This document shows, piece by piece, positions 53,388-62,285 of a stretch of 64,000 nt of DNA. Origin of the DNA: Bacillus sp. REN3 (GTDB lineage: Bacteria > Bacillota > Bacilli > Bacillales > Cytobacillaceae); the NCBI RefSeq assembly GCF_017912555.1, contig NZ_JAERSD010000003.1:1-64000 (forward strand), written 5' to 3'. Below the pieces are notes generated by a model. It worked only from the letters and a program-made list of their open reading frames with translations. It had not been told where the DNA came from and did not search any database. Within the stretch, counting starts at the first letter, position 1. Each line of letters opens with the position of its first letter. Position numbers and translations under genes: made by a program.

Positions 53388-54632
53388 CTATCCAATCTGG
53401 ATGGCTGTTTCTTCTATGAACGTCAGTTTGTTCTTTCCCAGATCCTTCGATTGGAGCAGCAGCTGGTCTGCATAGATATATCCTTTATCCATTGTAATCT
53501 GCTCGTTGACTTTGAAGAAATAAAGTCCGAAGGAGGCAGTGACCGATACGGAGTGGCTCCTTGACTGATAATCCACTACAGCGGCGCTCTGTTCGATTCC
53601 AAGGCGGATCCTTTCCACGAGATCGATTGTTTCATCGACGGACTTATTCCTAAGGAATAGTGTGAATTCTTCCCCTCCGCTGCGGAATATATAATCATCC
53701 TTTGATAAATAAGCCTTCAAGGTTTCTGCGAAATGCTGGATCACTCTGTCGCCGACAGCATGATTATAGGAATCATTGATGCTTTTGAAATCGTCGATAT
53801 CAATAACGGCAATGCCGAGTCTCTCGCCGGATTGATTCAGTTCCGACATTTTCAAGTCCATGAGGGCTCGGTTCGCGACACCTGTCAGGAAGTCTGTATA
53901 GGCCATTTGCTCGAACTTGTCCCGTTCGATTTTGTGCTGGATAGACTGTGATTTAGAATGGAAGGAACGGCTGACGAGATAATTCAAGATGAACAGGCTG
54001 ATCATCATTTCCCATTTCTGCTCCTGGAGGAAAAGCAGAAGAAGGCCGTTCGTGAAAGCGGTCTTGCCAAGGTCAAGGATGTTGTTGCTTTCCTTGAAAA
54101 ACCGAATCGCCTGGCGGACCGTCTTGATTTCTCCCATGATGTAAAAAGCTGTGGACAGGAAGGTATAGGAAATCATCATCGTGGCGACAGCCAACAGGAA
54201 TATCAGCACCCAGAATCCAAAAGGGAAGCGATCGAAAAAAGGGTGTAACAGGCCGTATAAGAAAAACGCCGCAGAGTAGATCAGTGCATGGGCACCTATA
54301 TTATAAAAAGTATCGAAAAATTCATCATTATCGGCTGTTTTGGACTTTTTCCGTGAAAAATAAACCATGAAACGGAAAACGGCCTCGAAAATAAACAGCC
54401 CCAGAGGGCCGGCAAATATCCCAAAAGACAAACTGTAATTGATTCCATAATCAAATTTCACCGTCCCGCTTTGCGCGGTGATCCTCAAATGGTTATACAG
54501 CAATGAAAAGAACCAATAGATGAACAAAGCGGTGAATAAGATTTTTTTCTCGATGGGTAAAGCGCCTGATCCAAAAGCCACAGCAATCGATGCGAAAAAC
54601 AATGAAAAATCAAAAAGCCTAGCTTTCAGCAT
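53388..54632 (-). CDS. Membrane-anchored GGDEF diguanylate cyclase
   Basis: A 414-residue protein. The N-terminal half has about six to seven hydrophobic helices (residues about 7-225). A GGDEF domain occupies about 245-405: MAYTDFLTGVANRALM, DIDDFKSINDSYNHAVGD and the active-site RSGGEEF (GGEEF version, catalytically competent). It should make cyclic di-GMP at the membrane. No EAL domain is present. The start is the ATG at 54632 with GGGAAAGGGG upstream at slightly long spacing. It stands alone after a repeat element. Confidence 0.93.
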   Translation of the reverse strand: MLKARLFDFSLFFASIAVAFGSGALPIEKKILFTALFIYWFFSLLYNHLRITAQSGTVKFDYGINYSLSFGIFAGPLGLFIFEAVFRFMVYFSRKKSKTADNDEFFDTFYNIGAHALIYSAAFFLYGLLHPFFDRFPFGFWVLIFLLAVATMMISYTFLSTAFYIMGEIKTVRQAIRFFKESNNILDLGKTAFTNGLLLLFLQEQKWEMMISLFILNYLVSRSFHSKSQSIQHKIERDKFEQMAYTDFLTGVANRALMDLKMSELNQSGERLGIAVIDIDDFKSINDSYNHAVGDRVIQHFAETLKAYLSKDDYIFRSGGEEFTLFLRNKSVDETIDLVERIRLGIEQSAAVVDYQSRSHSVSVTASFGLYFFKVNEQITMDKGYIYADQLLLQSKDLGKNKLTFIEETAIQIG

Positions 54633-54936
54633 AGGTATTTATTCCCCTTTCCCAATCTCTACCGTTAATATTATCCTAAAATCACGGCATGTGGCAAAGC
54701 AATTTTTAGAATTTTTCGTATCATCCCACTAATTGGCGGCGTATGATAAGTACTGGGCTCTTTACAAAAGTTTTTTCAGGAAAACAGAAAAGGAAATTAA
54801 TGTGTTAATGTCGAATATTCTTTAGTAAACGTCGAATCTCCTTTATAGGAGCATGGCAGCCTTTTTATAGCATAAGGGATACGCCCGTCGCGGAACCCCT
54901 TTGAACAGAGACAAAAATAAGGAAGGGGGCTGGAGT

Positions 54937-55806
54937 ATGGAACTGCTTTATGGCGTGTCCGCTGTATTTTTGCTGGTCATGCTGGCCGGCATAGGGTTAT
55001 TCCACAAGCGGAAGAGAAGAATGAATGAGCTGACAGCCACTAATCCGGAAGCTTTTTTACAGGATGGGCTCCGCCAGGAAGGGAAGAGGCTAGTCGCGGT
55101 TATTGGCGGAGATTTCGTGCATGGAACGATCAGCTACAATTTTGTCGAGGACGCTGCCAGGAGGAAGGATTGCCAGCACTATCAATTCATGAACGCCGGC
55201 ATCAATGGCAGCACGGTCCGCGATGTGCTGGCGCGCTTGGATGCGGTCATCATGGCTCAGCCTGAAGCCGCCATTATCCTGGTCGGTATGAACGATGCGG
55301 CAGTGAAAATAGCGCCTTATATGGCGAAGAAACAGAATCATGAACCAAAGGAATTGCCTCCGCTGATTGCCTATGAACAAGACCTTGCCCGGATCGTGAG
55401 CCGTTTGAAGACGGAAACGTCTGCCCGCATCGCTTTGCTGTCCCTCCCGATTGCCGGGGAAAACCTATTTTCCAAAGCTAATAGAGAAATTGACCAGTAC
55501 AACGAAGTCATCAAAAAGGTGGCTGAAACGAACAATGTTTCCTACCTGCCGCTCAATGAAAAGCTGAAGGCCCACTTGAAGGGCAAGAGGCATACAAGAG
55601 GCCGGCCACTTCCGGAGGACTTGAAGCTATACAAGAAAGCGGTTGTCCAGCATTTCGTCTACGGCCACAGCCTTGACCGGATTTCACGCGGGAACGGCTA
55701 CCTGCTGCTGACCGATGGCATCCATCTGAATAGCATCGCAGGGATGAAAGCAGCCCGCCAAATCGAGCTTTTCCTGAAAAAAAGCGAATTGAAAGCAACC
55801 CAATGA
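54937..55806 (+). CDS. SGNH/GDSL-hydrolase-fold protein lacking the catalytic serine
   Basis: A 289-residue protein anchored by one N-terminal helix (residues 3-22) with a basic stop (HKRKRRM). The SGNH blocks are recognisable: block II Gly in NAGINGSTVRDVL, block III GMNDA, block V DGIHLNS (Asp and His). Block I should read GDS-x-x-HG but here reads GGDFVHG (residues 57-63), with Asp59 in place of the nucleophilic Ser. A usual esterase mechanism is therefore unlikely. The ATG at 54937 follows GGAAGGGGG; the frame runs 12 codons further back. It stands alone. Confidence 0.82.
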   Translation: MELLYGVSAVFLLVMLAGIGLFHKRKRRMNELTATNPEAFLQDGLRQEGKRLVAVIGGDFVHGTISYNFVEDAARRKDCQHYQFMNAGINGSTVRDVLARLDAVIMAQPEAAIILVGMNDAAVKIAPYMAKKQNHEPKELPPLIAYEQDLARIVSRLKTETSARIALLSLPIAGENLFSKANREIDQYNEVIKKVAETNNVSYLPLNEKLKAHLKGKRHTRGRPLPEDLKLYKKAVVQHFVYGHSLDRISRGNGYLLLTDGIHLNSIAGMKAARQIELFLKKSELKATQ

Positions 55807-55844
55807 AAAGGATACTGCAGCAGATGGCAGTATCCTTTTCATTG
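55801..55844 (+). terminator. Terminator of the SGNH gene
   Basis: Perfect 17-bp arms CAATGAAAAGGATACTG and CAGTATCCTTTTCATTG with a 10-base loop; the stem overlaps the stop codon. Confidence 0.85.
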
Positions 55845-55934
55845 GGTTGTGGTATGGATCAGATGAATTTTTTGGCGGCAACATGAAACTTTTTCATCAT
55901 GGCGTTTCTCTAAGGGATGAAAGGGGGGCAGCGA

Positions 55935-56471
55935 ATGGATGAAATAAAGCTTGTAAGGAGAGCGATGAAAGGAAATGGCAGGGCATTTGAGCAGCTGTTG
56001 GTTTTACATAGTGACCGGCTGTACCGGACTGCTTTTTTGTATGCAGGAAACAGGGAGGATGCCCTCGATATCGTTCAGGAAACGGCCTGTAAAGGTTTTA
56101 TGGCGATTGGACAGTTAAAGAATGAACAGTACTTTTTGACATGGCTGACACGGATCATGATTCATTCTGCGTATGATGTGCTGAAGAAACGGAAACATGA
56201 GCTGCCGGTGGAAAAATTGAGCGATTTTCCTTGCGATGATAAAAACTTGATCGCTGAAAATCTTGATTTGCTCGAGGCGGTCGCCGGGTTGAAGGAGCAG
56301 CACCGTACTGCGATTATCCTGTTCTACTATCAGGATCTGCCAATCTGCGAAATCGCAGGTGTGATGGGAGTGCCAGAAAATACTGTTAAAACGTATCTGC
56401 AGCGGGGCAGGAAGGAATTGAAAAGTAAATTGGAAGGGAAGGACGGCAATGGAAAAGAATGCGTTTCATGA
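55935..56471 (+). CDS. ECF-type RNA polymerase sigma factor
   Basis: A 178-residue group IV sigma factor. Region 2 (about 10-80) shows AFEQLLVLHSDRLYRTAFLYAGNREDALDIVQETACKGF. Region 4 (about 115-165) shows LKEQHRTAIILFYYQDLPICEIAGVMGVPENTVKTYLQRGRKEL. The ATG at 55935 follows AAGGGGGG. It overlaps the downstream DUF4179 gene by 23 bases, the usual sigma/anti-sigma coupling. The subgroup is that of Bacillus SigV/SigX/SigY-like factors, but which cannot be said. Confidence 0.92.
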   Translation: MDEIKLVRRAMKGNGRAFEQLLVLHSDRLYRTAFLYAGNREDALDIVQETACKGFMAIGQLKNEQYFLTWLTRIMIHSAYDVLKKRKHELPVEKLSDFPCDDKNLIAENLDLLEAVAGLKEQHRTAIILFYYQDLPICEIAGVMGVPENTVKTYLQRGRKELKSKLEGKDGNGKECVS

Positions 56472-57450
56472 AGAGGCCGGAAAAATTGACGTTCCAAAAG
56501 AAGATGTCATGAAAGCCATCCAGACCGGGATCAGGAAGGGAGCGGCCAGCTCATGGCGGGCAAAACGCAAAAAGCGTATCAAAGTTTTCTCGATATCTGC
56601 AGCTGCCATTATCGCCTTGTTTTTCTCAGGATTCATTTTTCCTGTGGTATCACATGTAATGGCTGACATTCCGTTTTTGGCAAAGTTGTATGAACACGAT
56701 CAGGTAGCAACAAGCCTTGAGTCCCAAAGGCTGATTACAAAACTGGACGAAAAAGCAAGCTATGGCGGTGTGGATGTTACAGTCACGGATGCTTATTATG
56801 ACGGTGCCATGATCGGTGTCACCTTTGATGTAAAAGGAGACATGGGGGACAGCAAAGAGATGTATGCGTTCTATGAAATTTTCCATGCCGATCCACATAT
56901 CCAGGAAACGAAGGAATTGGTCAAGCTGCTGCCAATCGATGGCGGCTATAAGGGACATATCCAGTTAAGCTATCCAAGGGGCGGGCTGCCAGCCGAAACC
57001 ACCCTGCCGTTGAAATTCCTCGAGATCGGTAAAATCGGGGCCAGATGGAAAGAGGCAGAAGGGAAGTGGAATTTCGATGTCCCACTCAAGCAATTGCCGC
57101 ATGAAACAATCCTGCTTGGGGAGGAAAGCAGGATGGATGGCTATAAGGTGAAGCTGGAAAAGCGGATTGACGGGAAATCATCTTCAGCTTTGGAATATTC
57201 CATATCCTATCCGGCAGCAGGGAAACACGATTCTGTCCGATTGGAATTGTTTAATGACAAGGGCAAGCAGCTGATTGGCGGCACATCGGATTCTAAAATT
57301 GGCAAGAAAACGGAGAATGGCATGGTTTTGGAAAGAAGAAGGCTGACGATTCCCTGGTCATTGGAAGGGAATTTCATCAAAATCCAGCCGATATTATACA
57401 AAGGGGAAAACGGAAAGGTTGACTTTGAGCCCATTGTGGTACACCTTTAA
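56449..57450 (+). CDS. DUF4179 membrane protein, putative anti-sigma factor
   Basis: A 333-residue protein with a short cytoplasmic part (1-44), one helix (about 45-67, KVFSISAAAIIALFFSGFIFPVVSHV) and an extracellular domain of about 260 residues rich in beta strand (DUF4179: VDVTVTDAYYDGAMIGVTFDVKG, then an immunoglobulin-like C-terminus). Such proteins are encoded next to ECF sigma genes and are thought to hold the sigma factor at the membrane. The overlap with the sigma gene supports that. No zinc-binding HxxxCxxC motif is present in the cytoplasmic part. Confidence 0.85.
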   Translation: MEKNAFHEEAGKIDVPKEDVMKAIQTGIRKGAASSWRAKRKKRIKVFSISAAAIIALFFSGFIFPVVSHVMADIPFLAKLYEHDQVATSLESQRLITKLDEKASYGGVDVTVTDAYYDGAMIGVTFDVKGDMGDSKEMYAFYEIFHADPHIQETKELVKLLPIDGGYKGHIQLSYPRGGLPAETTLPLKFLEIGKIGARWKEAEGKWNFDVPLKQLPHETILLGEESRMDGYKVKLEKRIDGKSSSALEYSISYPAAGKHDSVRLELFNDKGKQLIGGTSDSKIGKKTENGMVLERRRLTIPWSLEGNFIKIQPILYKGENGKVDFEPIVVHL

Positions 57451-57500
57451 AAAAGAGGCTGGGCGCCTTTATCCTGACTAATTTATCGGAGGAACCCATC

Positions 57501-57965
57501 ATGCTGACTATCGCTGTACCGGGACGTGGCAGGTTTGCCATTGAACATCTTGTGCTGGATTTTAATGGGACGATCGCTGTGGATGGCGAGCTGATCCAAG
57601 GTGTAGAGGAAAGGGTCCGCTTTTTAAGCAAGGAGCTGACTGTCCATGTCATCACCGCGGATACGAACGGAAGCGTCGTGAAGCAATGCAGCGACTTGCC
57701 TGTCTCCGTCAAGATCCTGGAGTCTTCGGATCATACGGAGGAGAAAAGCGAATTTGCCAGCCGGCTAAAAGGAGTTGTCTGTTTCGGCAACGGTGCCAAT
57801 GACGCGGCGATGTTCGAACAGTCCGATCTTGCGATTGCCGTCATGGGAAACGAAGGCTGTGCGGCCGTGACGCTGATGAAAAGCGATCTTGTTGTGCAAA
57901 CCATCAATGACGGCCTGGACTTGCTCCTCAAACCGAATCGGCTGATCGCTAGCTTAAGAAAATAA
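57501..57965 (+). CDS. Soluble HAD-family protein, P-type-ATPase-like
   Basis: A 154-residue minimal HAD protein without a cap. Motif I is LVLDFNGTIAVDG, motif II Thr in VHVITADTNGSV, and motif IV FGNGANDAAMFEQSDLAIAVMG. The last is typical of P-type ATPase catalytic domains and of the soluble relatives that are annotated as HAD hydrolases. The second Asp of DxD is Asn (DFNGT). The substrate is unknown. The ATG follows GGAGGAA. It stands 50 bp after the DUF4179 gene in the same direction and may be co-transcribed. Confidence 0.87.
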   Translation: MLTIAVPGRGRFAIEHLVLDFNGTIAVDGELIQGVEERVRFLSKELTVHVITADTNGSVVKQCSDLPVSVKILESSDHTEEKSEFASRLKGVVCFGNGANDAAMFEQSDLAIAVMGNEGCAAVTLMKSDLVVQTINDGLDLLLKPNRLIASLRK

Positions 57966-58058
57966 CCGTACCGGTGACGGACATCTATCAAACTGTGAAA
58001 AAAGAAGTTGTTTTTCGGCAGGATCAGCCTCATCTACACAGCGTGGGGCTGATATCTG

Positions 58059-58323
58059 TTATTCAGCTTCATCAGTAAAAGCTCTGGGGAAATAATTGCC
58101 TAGCTTGTGGTTGATCAATTCGCCGCAGGCTTTTTTGTATTTCTTGACCAAACAGGAGTTTCTATCGAACGGTTTTTTCCAGCCTCATTCCCCAGCCGGT
58201 GTTGCCCTCGAAATGGCTTGCTTACAGCTGCAGACAGCATGCAGTCTGAAGTGATACCAGCCACAGCTTAAAAAGCAGCATTGCCGCTGAAAACCACCAT
58301 ACAACTTTTCGAAATTCTTTCAT
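58059..58323 (-). pseudogene. Possible decayed gene with a hydrophobic N-terminus
   Basis: On the minus strand a 33-codon frame (58323-58222) starts MKEFRKVVWWFSAAMLLFKLWLVSL, a plausible membrane anchor. Protein-like pieces continue in other frames (FEGNTGWGMRLEKTV, then CLVKKYKKACGELINHKLGNYFPRAF) up to a stop at 58059. Several indels would be needed to join them. No family was recognised, and chance frames are possible. Confidence 0.3.
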
Positions 58324-58470
58324 CTATCATTCCCGTCCATAAGAAGGTTTTTCACTATATAATAGATTCACACACCACTTGATCAATATTAAGAAAGTCT
58401 TAAGATTTATCCTAAGTGAATGTTAAGGTTCACAGTCTACAATGGACATTGTCAGGGAGGGGGCATGGAG

Positions 58471-59163
58471 ATGGAGCAATACAACGTCCTGGTCGTTGAT
58501 GATGAAAAAGAAATCCGCGACGCGATCGAGATTTATTTAAAAAATGAAGGAATAAAAGTCATCAAGGCGGCGGACGGGATTGAAGCGATCGAAAGGCTCA
58601 ATGAGCAGCCGGTCCATCTGATCCTCCTCGATGTGATGATGCCGCGCCAGGATGGCATTACGACGACATTCCGGATTCGTGAGGATAGGAATATACCAAT
58701 CATCATATTGAGCGCCAAAAGCGAAGATACTGACAAAATTCTCGGGCTCCAGGTTGGTGCCGATGATTATGTGACGAAGCCGTTCAATCCGCTTGAATTG
58801 ATCGCAAGGGTGAAATCGCAGCTCAGACGCTATATCACTCTTGGCACCTACGAAGGGAAGAACAAAGCGATCGACCTGAACGGGCTGACGCTTGACCAGT
58901 CATCGAAAGAAGTCACGGCACATGGCGAGCCTGTCAAGCTGACGCCAATCGAGTATCGGATCCTTGAGCTGCTGATGACGAACGCCGGAAGAGTATTTTC
59001 AATCAATGATATATACGAACGTGTATGGAAAGAGCCGAGCTACAATGCCGAGAACACGGTCGCTGTCCATATCCGCAAGATCCGTGAAAAAATAGAGATC
59101 GATCCAAAGAATCCAAGGTTTTTAAAGGTGGTGTGGGGCATTGGCTATAAAATCGAAAAGTAG
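58471..59163 (+). CDS. OmpR/PhoB-type response regulator
   Basis: A 230-residue response regulator of the VanR-like group. The receiver domain (1-120) has DDE at 10-12, phospho-acceptor Asp54 in LILLDVMMPRQDG, the Thr/Ser switch in IIILSAKS and Lys in DDYVTKPFNP. A winged-helix domain follows (about 130-228), ending RFLKVVWGIGYKIEK. ATG 58471 or 58465 may be used; GGGAGGGGG lies 4-10 bases upstream. It overlaps the kinase gene by 23 bases, so the two are translated together. Confidence 0.93.
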   Translation: MEQYNVLVVDDEKEIRDAIEIYLKNEGIKVIKAADGIEAIERLNEQPVHLILLDVMMPRQDGITTTFRIREDRNIPIIILSAKSEDTDKILGLQVGADDYVTKPFNPLELIARVKSQLRRYITLGTYEGKNKAIDLNGLTLDQSSKEVTAHGEPVKLTPIEYRILELLMTNAGRVFSINDIYERVWKEPSYNAENTVAVHIRKIREKIEIDPKNPRFLKVVWGIGYKIEK

Positions 59164-61360
59164 GCTCCGGTTTATCATATGGACGATTTTGATTGCCTTT
59201 GGTTTGAGCGGTATGATGGCCATCCTGACTAGAGGCAGCAATTATTTGCAGCAGGATTATTTCAAATCGGAGGAATATGGCTACAGGATCGACCAATTTG
59301 TCTCCCTGCTGTATGTCTTTGAATTAAATGATTTGACCGCCGAAGAAATGAAAAAGGAAATTGTTGTTTCAAGCGAAGAAATAGAAGAGCATCGCACACG
59401 CTACGGGAATCTTGGAGACCAGATATCAAGTATTGGGCTACAGTATGATCAACAAATCCAGGATGCCATCGATTCAGGCAACAATGCTGTCAAAGAAGCG
59501 TTGATAAATGAAAGGGACAAGAAAATCGCGGATATTACCGAGAACTTTAACAGCGATGAGCACGTGCGGGCAAAGATTATCAAGGAAAAGGAAAGGAAAG
59601 TAGATGAGTTTTTCCAGGATCTGCAGCAATATCGGCGTGATTACGCCATTCATGATAAAGCATTCAAATTTTACTTGAAAGATGAGGATGGGAAGATCTT
59701 TACGAACCTGGACATGGATGGCAAGTCCCCGGCCGATTTTTTTAATCAAAAAGAAATGTACCATATCCACGATTATTCAGATCTTCAGCAGCAATCTGTT
59801 TCCGGTAATTTCGAGGGATACATGCTTTACAATGAAGTGGCCGAACAAATTCTGAACAAGCAAAACAAGGAATTCACCGGGGAGATCGGCGTCGCGAAAA
59901 GCACGCCGCTTAAGAATCCCTTGATGCAGGAATATAAGGAATATCAAAAAATGAGGATTCTCCTGATTGCTTACACGATTGCCAGTGTTGCAGCCCTGCT
60001 GGCAGGATATGTAATGGCCAGGAGGAAACCAGTTATCGCATTTGCCGGCTTGGAAAAATGGCAATCACGCTATGATAGGATCCCGATTGACATCAGGGCA
60101 GCCATCCTGCTGGCGTCCGGATTGGTGTTGGCGCTGGCTCTTACGCTCCTTAGTGAACAATTCATCTACTTTAATCAGAGTATCATCAATACCGTTGTTG
60201 AGTTGGGATCCGCCTTATTTGTTTCTGCTGTGATGCTGTCCTTGATCATGATCCAGGTGAAATTTTTCGCGGACTATCGCAATGATTGGTTAAAGCTGCA
60301 AACGGACTGGCGAAAGAGCATAACGTACAAATTGTACGATGCCGCAAAGCTGGCTTTTCTGAACACAAGCATTGGCACACAGCTTGTGCTGCTGCTCGGG
60401 ATCGTTTTCTTCCTTGGCGGCTTGGCTGCTGGTGTGCTGATCGAACCAATGTTCATCCTTGTTTTTGGGACAGCGTTCTTGCTTCTTGGCATGCCTGTGT
60501 TATACCTTATTTTCAAGAAAGCAGGCTATTTCAACCAGATTGTCGACAATGCACAGGAGCTGGCGGCCGGGAAAATGGGGACCGACCTCAAGGTGAAAGG
60601 CAGGTCCATACTCGCCAGGCATGCGGCCGATGTCAACACATTGCGGCACGCAGTGAAGACCTCGTACCGTGAACAAGCGAAGAGCGAACGCTTGAAGACG
60701 GAGCTGATCACAAATGTCAGCCATGACCTGCGGACGCCTCTCACCTCGATCATTACGTATACAGAGCTATTGAAAACGCCGGACTTGGCTGTGGAGGACC
60801 GCAACGCCTACGTTGAGATCATTGACCGCAAATCGAAGCGGCTGAAGGTATTGATCGATGATTTATTCGAAGCAAGCAAGATGGCAAGCGGCAGCATTGA
60901 GCTCAATAAGGAGAAGGTCGATTTGAACCAGCTCCTGCAGCAAGCGCTGGCCGAATACAACGAAGCATTGGCCGAATCATCGCTCCAGCTCCGCGTATCA
61001 CAGCCAGAACAGCCTGTCTACGCGTTTGTCGATGGCCAGAAGATTTGGCGCGTCTTCGATAACCTGATCGGCAACATCCTGAAGTACTCGCTTGAACAAA
61101 CACGTGTCTATATCTCTGTTAAATCCGAGCAGGACAAAGCGTTACTGGTTTTTAAAAATGTCACAAAATACGAGCTGGGTGAAGACCTCGAGGAACTGTT
61201 CGAACGCTTCAAACGCGGCGACCAGTCGCGCCATACAGAAGGTTCCGGCCTCGGCCTTGCGATTGCGAAGTCCATCGTCGATCTTCACGATGGCTCGCTC
61301 GATATCGAAATAGACGGTGACCTGTTCAAAGTGACAGTCAAGCTTGAAAAAATGGAATAA
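59141..61360 (+). CDS. Sensor histidine kinase with large extracellular and multi-helix membrane regions
   Basis: A 739-residue kinase, partner of the overlapping response regulator. Helix 1 is at about 10-30. A charged, coiled-coil-rich extracellular region covers about 32-265. Then come a second helix (about 268-288) and, unusually, four further hydrophobic segments (about 318-470) before the catalytic core. The H-box is LITNVSHDLRTPLTSIITYTELL (His528), the N-box FDNLIGNILKYSL and the G-box EGSGLGLAIAKSIVDLH. VanS-like kinases of this layout occur in Bacillus. The TTG at 59141 lies within the regulator gene. Its signal is unknown. Confidence 0.9.
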   Translation: MAIKSKSRLRFIIWTILIAFGLSGMMAILTRGSNYLQQDYFKSEEYGYRIDQFVSLLYVFELNDLTAEEMKKEIVVSSEEIEEHRTRYGNLGDQISSIGLQYDQQIQDAIDSGNNAVKEALINERDKKIADITENFNSDEHVRAKIIKEKERKVDEFFQDLQQYRRDYAIHDKAFKFYLKDEDGKIFTNLDMDGKSPADFFNQKEMYHIHDYSDLQQQSVSGNFEGYMLYNEVAEQILNKQNKEFTGEIGVAKSTPLKNPLMQEYKEYQKMRILLIAYTIASVAALLAGYVMARRKPVIAFAGLEKWQSRYDRIPIDIRAAILLASGLVLALALTLLSEQFIYFNQSIINTVVELGSALFVSAVMLSLIMIQVKFFADYRNDWLKLQTDWRKSITYKLYDAAKLAFLNTSIGTQLVLLLGIVFFLGGLAAGVLIEPMFILVFGTAFLLLGMPVLYLIFKKAGYFNQIVDNAQELAAGKMGTDLKVKGRSILARHAADVNTLRHAVKTSYREQAKSERLKTELITNVSHDLRTPLTSIITYTELLKTPDLAVEDRNAYVEIIDRKSKRLKVLIDDLFEASKMASGSIELNKEKVDLNQLLQQALAEYNEALAESSLQLRVSQPEQPVYAFVDGQKIWRVFDNLIGNILKYSLEQTRVYISVKSEQDKALLVFKNVTKYELGEDLEELFERFKRGDQSRHTEGSGLGLAIAKSIVDLHDGSLDIEIDGDLFKVTVKLEKME

Positions 61361-61365
61361 ATCCC

Positions 61366-61395
61366 ATCCCCTGCAGAAACTGCAGGGGATTTTTT
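61366..61395 (+). terminator. Terminator of the two-component operon
   Basis: Perfect arms ATCCCCTGCAG and CTGCAGGGGAT with a 3-base loop and T5 tail begin 6 bp after the kinase stop. Confidence 0.95.
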
Positions 61396-61488
61396 GAGTG
61401 TAACCAGCATTGGGGACAGTCTGGGTTCCTGAAAAAAGCGGCAAGCGGCCATTTGAATGGGTGAAGGAATTCGGATGGACTAAACAAA

Positions 61489-62126
61489 GGAAAGCCCACG
61501 GCGGTGCGACAAATGGTGGGTCAGCCAAGGAAAGTCCACGGCGGTGCGGCAATGGTGGGTCAGCCAAGGGAAATCCACGGCGGTGCGGCAAATGGTGGGT
61601 CAGCCAAGGAAAGTCCATGGCGGTGCAGCAAATGGTGGTGCAGGTAAGGAATGCCCACGGCGGTGCAGCAAATGGTGGTGCAGGTAAGGAATGCCCACGT
61701 GGTGCGGCAAATGGTGGTGCAGCCAAAGAATGCCCACGGCGGTGCAGCAAATGGTGGTGCAGGTAAGGAAAGTCCATGGCGGTGCAGCAAATGGTGGTGT
61801 AGGTAAGGAAAGTCCACGGCGGTGCGACAAATGGTGGGTCAGCCAAGGGAAATCCACGGCGGTGCGGCAAATGGTGGTGCAGCCAAGGAAAGCCCGCGGA
61901 GGTGCGGCAAATGGTGGGTCAGCCAAGGAAAGCCCACGGTGGTGCGGCAAATGGTGGTGCAGGTAAGGAAAGTCCACTGCGGTGCAGCAAATGGTGGTGC
62001 AGGTAAGGAAAGTCCACGGCGGTGCAGCAAATGGTGGTGTAGGTAAGGAAAGTCCACTGCGGTGCAGCAAATGGTGGTGTAGGTAAGGAAAGTCCACGGC
62101 TATCCAGCGGTGGGTGCAGGCAAGGA
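61489..62126. repeat. 40-bp minisatellite, about 16 units
   Basis: Fifteen full units and one decayed unit follow GGAAAGTCCACGGCGGTGC then RGCAAATGGTGGTGCAGGTAA. Two units are 39 bp. Units fall into two tail types, GGTCAGCCAA and GTGCAGGTAA. The period is not a multiple of three, yet all frames stay open because units lack stop codons. No ribosome site leads into it, so it is treated as non-coding. It lies between the kinase terminator and niaP. Confidence 0.93.
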
Positions 62127-62174
62127 ATGGGTAGGGATAAGGGAAGTTTGTACAAAAAAGGTAAACAATTATTA

Positions 62175-62196
62175 TGACAGATGTCAAGACAAGTGG
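62175..62196 (+). promoter_or_regulatory. Candidate NiaR box upstream of niaP
   Basis: TGACAGATGTCA directly followed by AGACAAGTGG resembles the NiaR (YrxA) operator of Bacillales, which has repeated GACA/TGTC half-sites. It lies 90 bp before niaP. NiaR represses niacin uptake and NAD synthesis genes when nicotinic acid is present. Confidence 0.6.
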
Positions 62197-62285
62197 TAAT
62201 ATTAGATAGTTGAATCAATATAGTCTGTTAAAATCAGCGAACAACGGGAAACTAATGGTATCGTTTCTATGAGCAGGAGGACAAT

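Noticed and set aside
55884-55907. ECF-type autoregulated promoter (TGAAACTTTTT and CGTTT) before the sigma gene
   Set aside because: The spacer between TGAAAC and CGT is 13 bases rather than about 16, so the match is weak; not listed as a feature.
61410-62218. Long His/Pro-rich or Gly-rich frames on both strands
   Set aside because: They are produced by the stop-free 40-bp minisatellite in every frame; there is no ribosome site and no non-repeat domain.
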